Shown in pieces: positions 1 through 6,544 of a stretch of DNA of 13,796 bases (positions are counted from its first letter, which is position 1; every line of letters starts with the position of its first letter). This stretch comes from Bacteroidota bacterium. GTDB taxonomy: Bacteria > Bacteroidota > Ignavibacteria > Ignavibacteriales > Melioribacteraceae. A model generated the notes under the pieces. It made no database searches. It saw nothing but the letters and a program-made list of their open reading frames with translations, and was not told where the DNA came from. Location of the stretch: positions 1 to 13,796 of the forward strand of contig JAJYMU010000138.1 of assembly GCA_021786655.1 (NCBI GenBank), written 5' to 3'. The position numbers and the translations under genes are program-made.

Positions 1-1
1 G

Positions 2-520
2 AAACCGAATTTCAAAGTAGTGGGACCGAAATACGGCAAGCTGGTTAAGGCGTTGACTAATGCGATCAAGGAAATGAATAAGAGCCAAATCGTTGAAATT
101 GAAAAGAGCGGAGAGCTGGAACTTACGATTGACGGTCAGCCGGTGAAAATTTCACGTGAAGATGTTGAAATTGTTAGTCATGAAATCGAAGGATGGATTG
201 TAGAAAGCGAAGAAGGAATTACAGTTGCCATCGATACTGAACTAACCGAGGAATTAATTGCCGAAGGGTACGCGCGTGAATTTGTGAATAGAATTCAGAA
301 CATGCGCAAAGATGCGGGCTTCGATGTGGTTGATCGAATTACGGTTTCATTCTCATCAGATCAAAAATTTGTTGGTTATGTAAAACAATTTTCTGATTAT
401 ATTTCCAATGAAGTTCTGGCAGACAAACTGGATTCGGATTTGAAGCTTGACGGCTTTAAACAAGATTGGAAAATTGGCGATTACGATTGTTCGATCGTTG
501 TTGCTAAGTCAAAGAATTAA
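2..520 (+). CDS. ileS: Isoleucyl-tRNA synthetase, C-terminal part (5' end outside window)
   Basis: This is the last 172 codons of a gene that begins before the window; the frame is open from base 2. IleRS charges tRNA-Ile with isoleucine in the cytoplasm. The visible part has the C-terminal extension found in the long, eukaryote-like class of bacterial IleRS. It opens with KPNFKVVGPKYGK, then has an LTIDGQPVKI beta segment and the conserved ELTEELIAEGYAREFVNRIQ helix with NMRKDAGFDVVDRI. The HIGH and KMSKS catalytic motifs would lie upstream and are not seen. A GTG at position 20 could be mistaken for a start, but it sits inside the conserved block and is not one. The next gene begins 21 nt after the stop, in the same direction, which suggests an operon. 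Identity is well supported by the motifs; only the tail can be described. Confidence 0.93.
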   Translation, partial: KPNFKVVGPKYGKLVKALTNAIKEMNKSQIVEIEKSGELELTIDGQPVKISREDVEIVSHEIEGWIVESEEGITVAIDTELTEELIAEGYAREFVNRIQNMRKDAGFDVVDRITVSFSSDQKFVGYVKQFSDYISNEVLADKLDSDLKLDGFKQDWKIGDYDCSIVVAKSKN

Positions 521-530
521 ATAGTTAACG

Positions 531-535
531 GGAGG
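531..535 (+). promoter_or_regulatory. Shine-Dalgarno site of the DksA-like gene
   Basis: GGAGG lies 6 nt before the ATG at 542. It is a near-perfect anti-SD match and fixes the start of the lysine-rich protein. Several other genes here have a weak SD or none. Confidence 0.75.
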
Positions 536-541
536 CACCAA

Positions 542-1156
542 ATGGCTAAAAAAACTAATAAAAAGACTGTGAAGAAGACCGCTGCCAAATCAAAACCAGT
601 GAAGAAGGCGGCGAGCAAACCGAAAAAAGCAGTGAAGAAAATCGCTAAGCCAAAATCATCGGTAAAAAAAACCAGTAAGGTCCCAAAGTTCTCCAAATCG
701 CGAAAACACGTTGAGGTGATCTCTCCGACTAAAAAAGTAAAGAAGATCCATGGTTATTCCAAAAAAGATCTTGACGAGTTTAAAAAAATTATTCTCGATA
801 AGAGGAACGAAATCATCGAACAGCTTCAAGTTCTGAAAGAACAGATGATGGACCCGACAACCGGTCAGTATGTTAATGAAAATTCTCCTTACTCGCTTCA
901 CATGGCAGAACAGGGAACGGATGCAATGGAACGCGAGAAACTTTACCTGTGGGCTCAGCGCGAAAACAAATTTTTGGGCTATCTTGATGATGCGCTTCAG
1001 AGAATTGAAAGCGGTACTTACGGCATTTGCATCGAATGTATTGATGAACCGCAAAACTTGTGTCCTACATGTCCGTTGGTTCCGAAAGACAGACTTGCGG
1101 CAGTTCCACATACACAGCATTGTCTGCAGGTAAAACAAAAAATGAAATCGATGTAA
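542..1156 (+). CDS. DksA/TraR-family regulator with lysine-rich N-terminal tail
   Basis: This 204-residue protein probably binds RNA polymerase in the way DksA-family proteins do and adjusts transcription. Residues 1-70 are a basic, low-complexity tail (27 Lys in 70 residues, in KK/PKK repeats) resembling histone-H1-like tails, so DNA or RNA contact is plausible. Residues about 73-155 form the DksA-type helical coiled coil, with an AEQGTDAMEREK segment at about 122-133 and LDDALQRIESGTYGIC leading into the zinc finger. The finger is unusual. The first pair is C163/C166, but a second CxxC (C174/C177) is inserted soon after. The usual last pair is reduced to C194, with Val where the fourth Cys would be. 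Lysine-rich DksA-like proteins are known in this phylum. The gene sits between ileS (21 nt) and lspA (28 nt) in one apparent operon. The exact role is inferred from the family. Confidence 0.88.
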   Translation: MAKKTNKKTVKKTAAKSKPVKKAASKPKKAVKKIAKPKSSVKKTSKVPKFSKSRKHVEVISPTKKVKKIHGYSKKDLDEFKKIILDKRNEIIEQLQVLKEQMMDPTTGQYVNENSPYSLHMAEQGTDAMEREKLYLWAQRENKFLGYLDDALQRIESGTYGICIECIDEPQNLCPTCPLVPKDRLAAVPHTQHCLQVKQKMKSM

Positions 1157-1184
1157 TTTATTCTTTATTAGAGCGAGAATTGTT

Positions 1185-1862
1185 TTGAGAGTACTATTCC
1201 TAACTTTGTTCATTGTTATAACCGATCAGGTAACAAAATTCTTAGTGAAAGGGGGAACGCTTCCTCTTCTCCATCTGAAAGCCGAAGGCATGTCGTACGG
1301 ACAGAGCATCAACGTTATCGGAGATTTTTTTAAGATAACTTTTGTAGAAAATCCCGGGATCGCTTTCGGCATAGATGTAAACGAAACTTCTAAATTGCTC
1401 CTCTCGATTTTTTCTTTGCTGGCAAGCATCGGCATATTTTATTATTTGTGGAAATCCCGTCATCAAAAATTAATTGTAAAACTTGCGCTGGCATTTATTT
1501 TGGGCGGCGCAATCGGAAATTTAATTGATAGAACTTTCTACGGCGTGTTTTATGGTTACGCACCCGTGTTCTACGGTAAGGTTGTCGATTTTTTCAACTT
1601 CGATTTTTTTGATTTCACGATTTTCGGCAGAACTTTTGACCGATTTCCAATATTCAATATTGCGGATTCAAGCGTTACCATTGGCGTGATTCTGTTAATT
1701 TTATTTTACCGCCCGCCAGTAGAAATAGCCGCTGGCGATGTACCGGTTTCAGTATCAAATCCTCTCGATGAAAAGGAAATTGTTGCAGATGAAACGTTGG
1801 AAATATCAAATAAAAGTTTGACTGATGGCCAAGATAGTAACAGAGAAGAAAATAAAGATTGA
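1185..1862 (+). CDS. lspA: Lipoprotein signal peptidase (signal peptidase II)
   Basis: LspA is an inner-membrane aspartyl protease that removes the signal peptide from lipidated prolipoproteins; the window itself encodes one likely substrate (the lipoprotein at 11344). It has 225 residues if it starts at TTG 1185. The family motifs appear in order: D14-x-x-T-K in the first membrane segment, ENPGIAFGI (55-63), GGAIGNLIDR (107-116), VVDFF with catalytic D135, and FNIADSSVTIG with catalytic D161. Four membrane segments are visible. The TTG start is chosen because no ATG or GTG lies in frame between the upstream stop (1143) and the first membrane segment, and the N-terminus then matches the family. 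The SD is weak (GAG/GCGAG near 1171-1177). After the last membrane helix comes an acidic tail of about 50 residues (176-225), longer than in typical LspA. The 3' end overlaps the next gene by 38 nt. Confidence 0.95.
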   Translation: MRVLFLTLFIVITDQVTKFLVKGGTLPLLHLKAEGMSYGQSINVIGDFFKITFVENPGIAFGIDVNETSKLLLSIFSLLASIGIFYYLWKSRHQKLIVKLALAFILGGAIGNLIDRTFYGVFYGYAPVFYGKVVDFFNFDFFDFTIFGRTFDRFPIFNIADSSVTIGVILLILFYRPPVEIAAGDVPVSVSNPLDEKEIVADETLEISNKSLTDGQDSNREENKD

Positions 1863-2811
1863 AATTCCGGAGGGAAAAAAGAAAGAACGCATTGATGTTT
1901 TCTTAGCCAACACCGTCGAAAATGCCACACGTTCCCGCATTCAAAAACTTATAAAAGCAAATTGTGTTACCGCTAACGGAAAAATTGTCAAATCAAATTA
2001 TTTAGTTGTCCCGTTAGACGTAATTGAACTCACCATTCCGACATCTCCGCGACCTGAGCAAAATGAAGCCGAAGATATTCCTCTCGACATTATTTATGAG
2101 GATGATTATCTGCTGGTTGTAAATAAACCGGCTGGGATGGTAGCGCATCCTTCTCTGGGAAATTATACCGGCACGCTCGTTAATGCACTGCTTTATCACA
2201 CAAAAAAATTAAGCACAACAGGTGTACCTGGCAGACCGGGAATTGTTCACCGTATTGATAAAGATACGAGTGGACTTCTCTTGATTGCAAAAGATGAATG
2301 GACTCATGCACGGCTCGCGAAGCAGTTTTACGATCACTCGATCGAAAGAGAATATTGGGCTGTTTGCTGGGGCATCTTTAAAAAGAGTAAAGGCGAAGTG
2401 GTTGGCAATATTACGCGAAGTACAAAAGATAGAAAAATATTTACAGTCCATCCCGTTGAAGGAAAACACGCGCACACTTTTTACGAAGTGATCGAAGAAT
2501 TTGAGTTCGCATCGTTAGTCAAATTACATTTGAAAACGGGACGTACACACCAGATACGTGTTCATATGTCGCACATAAAACATCCGATCTTCGGCGACCC
2601 GACATACGGCGGCAGAGTGATTGTGTATGGTTCACAATTACCAAAAATGAAATCGAGAATAGATAATTTGCTTCAAGTAATGCCGCGTCAGGCGCTTCAT
2701 GCCAAGACGTTGGGATTTATCCATCCTCACACGCAAAAAAAAATCTTTTTGGATTCGGAACTACCGGAGGATTTTCTGTTGTTAATTAATAAACTACGAA
2801 TCAATTCTTAA
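1825..2811 (+). CDS. rluD: RluA/RluD-family 23S rRNA pseudouridine synthase
   Basis: The enzyme isomerises uridine to pseudouridine in RNA; RluD itself acts on helix 69 of 23S rRNA. It has 328 residues. An S4 RNA-binding domain (about 20-75) carries the RIDVFLAN start and a RSRIQKLIKANCV segment. The catalytic domain follows: YEDDYLLVVNKPAGMVAHPS (91-110), HRIDKDTSG with catalytic D135, and the late RTHQIRVHM motif (240-248) with HPIFGDPTYGG. The S4 domain and HRIDKDTSG place it in the RluA/RluC/RluD group, and length and context favour RluD, but the exact target uridines cannot be read from sequence. The ATG at 1825 lies inside the lspA tail (38 nt overlap), so translation is probably coupled. 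The sequence right after this start already looks like the family N-terminus, so a later start is unlikely. lspA-rluD adjacency is common in bacteria. Confidence 0.92.
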   Translation: MAKIVTEKKIKIEIPEGKKKERIDVFLANTVENATRSRIQKLIKANCVTANGKIVKSNYLVVPLDVIELTIPTSPRPEQNEAEDIPLDIIYEDDYLLVVNKPAGMVAHPSLGNYTGTLVNALLYHTKKLSTTGVPGRPGIVHRIDKDTSGLLLIAKDEWTHARLAKQFYDHSIEREYWAVCWGIFKKSKGEVVGNITRSTKDRKIFTVHPVEGKHAHTFYEVIEEFEFASLVKLHLKTGRTHQIRVHMSHIKHPIFGDPTYGGRVIVYGSQLPKMKSRIDNLLQVMPRQALHAKTLGFIHPHTQKKIFLDSELPEDFLLLINKLRINS

Positions 2812-2836
2812 TCTGTAAGACAATCACGGGAGAAAG

Positions 2837-3781
2837 ATGATACATACAATTTTAGGCGCCGGTGGTGCAATCGGCAGCCCACTCACAAATGAATTACTTA
2901 AACATGAACAAAGTGTTAGACTTTTTTCAAGAAGCGGCGTTCAAGTAAAAGGTGCAGAATCTGTTAGAGGAGATCTTACTTCTTATGAAGATACCCTTAG
3001 TGCCGTCAAAGGTTCTGATGTTGTTTATTTGCTTGCCGGGCTCGCTTACAATTACAACGTTTGGGTAGAAAAGTGGCCGGTGATAATGGAGAATACAATC
3101 AACGCATGCAAATCAGCCGGCGCTAAGTTAATTTTTTTTGATAACGTTTATATGTACGGTAAAGTTGACGGCAAGATGACAGAAACAACTCAGTACAATC
3201 CTTGTTCAAAAAAGGGAGAACTCCGGGCAAAGATTGCTTTACAGTTGGAACAAGAATTCAAGAGCGGAAATTTATCGGCAATGATTACGAGAGCGGCTGA
3301 TTTCTATGGACCGTACGCTACAAAATCGAGCGTACCGTATGTTCTTGCGATTGATAATTTAATGAAAGGAAAACGCGCACAATGGCTGGCCGATGCTTCT
3401 ACCCTTCATTCCTATACTTACACGCTTGATTGCAGCAGAGCGCTATACTTGCTTGCAAACAATAACGAGGCATTTAATCAAGTTTGGCACATGCCGACTT
3501 ACAACCCACCCGTGGATGGAAAAACTTTTATCGAGATGATTGCGCGCGAACTTGGTGTTAAACCAAATTATTTTGTACTGAAGAAATGGATGGTTAAAGC
3601 TGCCGGTTTATTCGACAAGACAATTTATGAACTCTATGAAATGATTTACCAAAGTGAATTCGATTATTATTTCGACTCGACAAAGTTCGAAAACTTTTTT
3701 AATTATAAACCAGTGGCTTATCAAGAAGGGATAAAGGAAACGATAGAATTCTTGAAATCATCCGGTGCGAAAAACAACTGA
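2837..3781 (+). CDS. Atypical SDR / NAD(P)-dependent epimerase-like protein
   Basis: This 314-residue Rossmann-fold protein of the extended/atypical SDR superfamily has an unknown substrate. The nucleotide-binding glycine motif is at the very N-terminus (LGAGGAIG, G7/G10/G13), then GDLTSYEDTLSAVKGSDVVYLLAG (45-68), a FFDNVYMYG strand (100-108) and TRAADFYGP (151-159). In ordinary extended SDRs the catalytic YxxxK would fall at about 126-130. Here that region reads SKKGELR, giving Lys and Arg, so the classical Tyr/Lys pair seems absent. I recall the same SKKG motif in Bacteroidota homologues, so this looks like a family trait, not damage. An SD (GGGAGAAAG) precedes ATG 2837. The gap from the pseudouridine synthase is 25 nt, so it may be transcribed with that run. 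It converges on hydF with only 14 nt between stops and no visible terminator. Confidence 0.82.
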   Translation: MIHTILGAGGAIGSPLTNELLKHEQSVRLFSRSGVQVKGAESVRGDLTSYEDTLSAVKGSDVVYLLAGLAYNYNVWVEKWPVIMENTINACKSAGAKLIFFDNVYMYGKVDGKMTETTQYNPCSKKGELRAKIALQLEQEFKSGNLSAMITRAADFYGPYATKSSVPYVLAIDNLMKGKRAQWLADASTLHSYTYTLDCSRALYLLANNNEAFNQVWHMPTYNPPVDGKTFIEMIARELGVKPNYFVLKKWMVKAAGLFDKTIYELYEMIYQSEFDYYFDSTKFENFFNYKPVAYQEGIKETIEFLKSSGAKNN

Positions 3782-3795
3782 TCTAGGAAAAACAA

Positions 3796-5025
3796 TCATC
3801 CATTTTTGTTCGATGTTTGCCAAGCCGCGATGGCTTCGCTAAAAGGCATTAAAACGCGCGGTATGGCTCCGTGCATGTACGAAATTGCCAAGCCGTAATT
3901 CACAATCGGGACTTCGGCAATCTTCGCTTGTTTGATTCGCATCTGCATGGCTCTACGCGTCAACATACATCCGCCGCAATGAACTATTAGTTTATACTCG
4001 GAAAGATTTTCTGGAAAGTCTTGGCCGTTCTTGATATCGATATCGAGATTTTTTTTCGTGTGCAGTCTCAACCATCGAGGAATTTTTACCTTGCCAATAT
4101 CGTCTTCCTGTTCATGATGTGAACAAGCTTCGGCGATCAAAACTTTGTCGCCATGTTTTAATTCTTCAATTCGTTTGATGCCGTTGACATATTCGGCAAG
4201 GTCGCCTTTGTAACGCGCCATCAGTATCGAAAATGTTGTAAGTGGTATCTCATCCGGAACGTCTGCACTTACTCTCATGATTGCTTGACTATCGGTTACA
4301 ACTAATTTTGGAGGCTGGCTTAATTTGTCAAGTGCAGCTCTCAGTTCTTTATCTTTTACGACTATAACAATTGCATCTTCATCTAGAGACTCGCGGATTG
4401 TCTGCACTTGCGGCATTATCAAACGTCCTTTCGGCGCGCCCAAATCGATCGGAACTACAAGAACAATTACGTCGTGCTGCTTGATCAAATCTCCAACTAA
4501 AGGATGTTCTTCTTCCGCTGGAAGCAGCGCGGAAACTTTTTCTTTGAGTTCATAAATGCCATCACCTGTTCTGCAAGACACCGAATGAAATTTGATGCCG
4601 GCTTTGTTCAACTCTTCGATGATTTGGTAGTTTGTACCAAGATCGCTTTTGTTGAGAACAACTAAGAACGGGAGCTCTAATTTCCTTAAATGATCTAGCA
4701 GATTTTGTTCATCGCTAGAAATAGGGGATTGAGAATCCAGCACGACGAGAGCGAAATTTGCTTCGGAAATAATTCTGACAGTTTTGTCGATTCGTTTGTC
4801 TCCAAGTTCGCCAACATCGTCTATTCCGCCTGTATCAATAAGTACGACAGGACCGAAAGGAAGCAACTCCATGGATTTTTTAACGGGGTCGGTAGTTGTG
4901 CCGGGCGTATCGCTTACAATCACTAAATCTTGTCCAATGAATTTATTCATCAGCGAAGATTTGCCAACGTTTCTTCTGCCGACAAATGCAATGTGAGTCC
5001 GTTCTGATTGTGCAACTTTACTCAA
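3796..5025 (-). CDS. hydF: [FeFe]-hydrogenase H-cluster maturation GTPase HydF
   Basis: HydF is the cytoplasmic scaffold that carries the 2Fe precursor made with the radical-SAM enzymes HydE and HydG and delivers it to the HydA apo-hydrogenase. It has 409 residues, normal for the family. The N-terminal GTPase domain has G1 GRRNVGKSS (16-24), a Thr-rich G2 (TTTDP, 43-47), G3 DTGG (64-67), G4 NKSD (125-128) and an SCRTGDG G5-like loop (150-156). The C-terminal cluster domain has EACSHH (C301, H303/H304) and HCGGC (H349, C350, C353), matching the known CxHx(46-53)HCxxC iron-sulfur signature, so all three cluster cysteines are present. The start is TTG 5025: an in-frame stop lies two codons upstream, and GGGGA precedes it at good spacing. 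It overlaps the end of aspA by 8 nt, so the two are almost certainly cotranscribed and coupled. No hydE, hydG or hydrogenase gene is in the window. Confidence 0.95.
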   Translation of the reverse strand: MSKVAQSERTHIAFVGRRNVGKSSLMNKFIGQDLVIVSDTPGTTTDPVKKSMELLPFGPVVLIDTGGIDDVGELGDKRIDKTVRIISEANFALVVLDSQSPISSDEQNLLDHLRKLELPFLVVLNKSDLGTNYQIIEELNKAGIKFHSVSCRTGDGIYELKEKVSALLPAEEEHPLVGDLIKQHDVIVLVVPIDLGAPKGRLIMPQVQTIRESLDEDAIVIVVKDKELRAALDKLSQPPKLVVTDSQAIMRVSADVPDEIPLTTFSILMARYKGDLAEYVNGIKRIEELKHGDKVLIAEACSHHEQEDDIGKVKIPRWLRLHTKKNLDIDIKNGQDFPENLSEYKLIVHCGGCMLTRRAMQMRIKQAKIAEVPIVNYGLAISYMHGAIPRVLMPFSEAIAAWQTSNKNG

Positions 5026-6430
5026 TGTCTATCCCCAAATCTTTTGAAATGATATTAAATAATTCCTGTTCGCTCAAAAGCTTACTTTTCATCAACGCTT
5101 TTACAAAAGGCATTTCATGTTCGTATGCATACTTTACAAGTTCCTGTATCGTTTCATAACCAAAAGTGGTTATCAGCGAAGCAGCGATAGCTGATGAATT
5201 GATTAAGTTTAGTTTGCAGCGCTCAATGTTGGCTGTGATGCCATCGATACATTTGAGAGCGAGATTTATGTTTGAATCCTTTAAGTAAGAGAGAGACTTT
5301 AGAAAAGAGTGTGCGATTAACGGCGCAAACGCGTTAAGCTCCAGATTTCCGGAAGATATCAAGTTGCTAATCAACATATCATTGGATTTTACTAGCTCGC
5401 TGATTTGAATCGCGTTCTCTAAAATTACCGGATTAACCTTGCCCGGCATAATGCTGGAGCCAGCTTGCATTGGCGGAAGATTTATTTCTCCTATGCCTCC
5501 GTTGGGACCGCTTGACATAAAACGCAGATCGTTGCATAACTTAATTATAGAAGTAGCGCCAGCTTTCACCAATCCGTGAACTTCAACAAACACATCCATG
5601 TTCTGTGTTGCGTCAATCAAGTCTTCACTTTTGGCGATTGGAAGTTTTGTAATTTTTTTCAAAATACTGTTCACGTTTAAGACGTAATCTTTTGGCGCAC
5701 TTACAGAATTTCCAACGGCAGTTCCTCCAAGATTAACGGATCTCAACCGTTCTTCGGCGTTATAAATTCTCCAGCGGTCACGGGCAATGGCTTGTGCATA
5801 AGCGCCAAATTCTTGTCCCAGAGTAATTGGAACCGCATCTTGAAACTGAGTCCTTCCAAGTTTCAAAACATTCTTGAACTCACTTTCTTTTTTCTGAAGA
5901 GAGTTTTGCAATTTTGCGAAAGAATCTGCAAGCTCTCGCAGCATATAAATTGCAGCAATTCGGAATGCTGTGGGAAATGTATCGTTTGTCGATTGGCTTA
6001 AGTTCACATCGTCCAATGGATGAATGGAAGAATAATCTCCGCAATTCTTGTTTGCGATCTTGAGTGCAGTATTGGCAATCACCTCGTTAACGTTCATGTT
6101 TAAAGATGTTCCGGCGCCTCCTTGGTAAGGATCAACAATAATCTTTTTGTAAATGTCATCCGACTTGCCTTGTATGCACTGTTCACTCTCAGTAAGTAAA
6201 ATATGAATCGCTTCATGTATGGCTTCATATTTTTCTTTCAGAAGAATTCCACATTTGTAATTTGTTTCGGCAGCTGCAAGTTTAACTTCGAAAAAAGCTT
6301 TGATGAGATATGGATGGATTCTTTCCCCCGATTTTATAAAATTGTTGCAGCTTCTTAACGAATGAATTCCGTACGCAGAATCATCGGGTAGTTCTACTTC
6401 TCCTAATGAGTCTTTTTCGATCCTCATCAT
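5018..6430 (-). CDS. aspA: Aspartate ammonia-lyase (aspartase)
   Basis: The enzyme deaminates L-aspartate to fumarate and ammonia in the cytoplasm. It has 470 residues, close to typical aspartases. It belongs to the aspartase/fumarase superfamily: GGAGTSLNMNVNEV (104-117), SQSTNDTFPT (135-144), GRTQFQDAVP (182-191) and the signature loop GSSIMPGKVNPV (314-325), with the proposed catalytic Ser at 315. Q185 in GRTQ is the aspartase form; class II fumarases have His (GRTH), so aspartase is preferred over fumarase. Two ATGs (6430 and 6427) sit in tandem and either could be used; the SD is weak. The stop lies inside the start of hydF (8 nt overlap). Aspartase genes are recurrent neighbours of Hyd maturation genes. 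This suggests, as inference, a dedicated role in H-cluster assembly, for example supplying ammonia, in addition to or instead of general aspartate catabolism. Confidence 0.93.
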   Translation of the reverse strand: MMRIEKDSLGEVELPDDSAYGIHSLRSCNNFIKSGERIHPYLIKAFFEVKLAAAETNYKCGILLKEKYEAIHEAIHILLTESEQCIQGKSDDIYKKIIVDPYQGGAGTSLNMNVNEVIANTALKIANKNCGDYSSIHPLDDVNLSQSTNDTFPTAFRIAAIYMLRELADSFAKLQNSLQKKESEFKNVLKLGRTQFQDAVPITLGQEFGAYAQAIARDRWRIYNAEERLRSVNLGGTAVGNSVSAPKDYVLNVNSILKKITKLPIAKSEDLIDATQNMDVFVEVHGLVKAGATSIIKLCNDLRFMSSGPNGGIGEINLPPMQAGSSIMPGKVNPVILENAIQISELVKSNDMLISNLISSGNLELNAFAPLIAHSFLKSLSYLKDSNINLALKCIDGITANIERCKLNLINSSAIAASLITTFGYETIQELVKYAYEHEMPFVKALMKSKLLSEQELFNIISKDLGIDIE

Positions 6431-6491
6431 AAACTCGCAAAATTTTACAATTGAAATATATCAAAAATTGAGAACGTTTTTTTTAACGGAT

Positions 6492-6520
6492 AAAAAAAGA
6501 CCCCCAGTAATTGGGGGTCC
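6492..6520 (-). terminator. Intrinsic terminator of the multiheme cytochrome gene
   Basis: Read on the minus strand, the stem GACCCCCA/TGGGGGTC (6519-6512 with 6506-6499; 8 bp, loop ATTAC) is followed directly by a run of seven T (6498-6492). It begins about 25 nt after the cytochrome stop. The strong GC stem plus U-tract is a classic rho-independent terminator. It should separate cytochrome transcripts from aspA-hydF, so that pair needs its own promoter in 6431-6491 or read-through. Confidence 0.9.
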
Positions 6521-6544
6521 CAGTAAAAGTTTATTGAGAAAGAA

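Noticed and set aside
656..1213. Long open frame on the minus strand opposite the DksA-like gene
   Set aside because: It is antisense to a clear gene with a strong SD and family motifs; its translation has no recognisable domain.
3311..3331. Inverted repeat TACGCT...AGCGTA in the SDR gene
   Set aside because: It is inside a well-formed coding frame, with a short stem and no related copies; best explained by codon content.
5018..6430. Class II fumarase instead of aspartase
   Set aside because: The GRTQFQDA motif has Gln where fumarases have catalytic His, and the gene is coupled to hydF, where aspartases are the usual neighbour.
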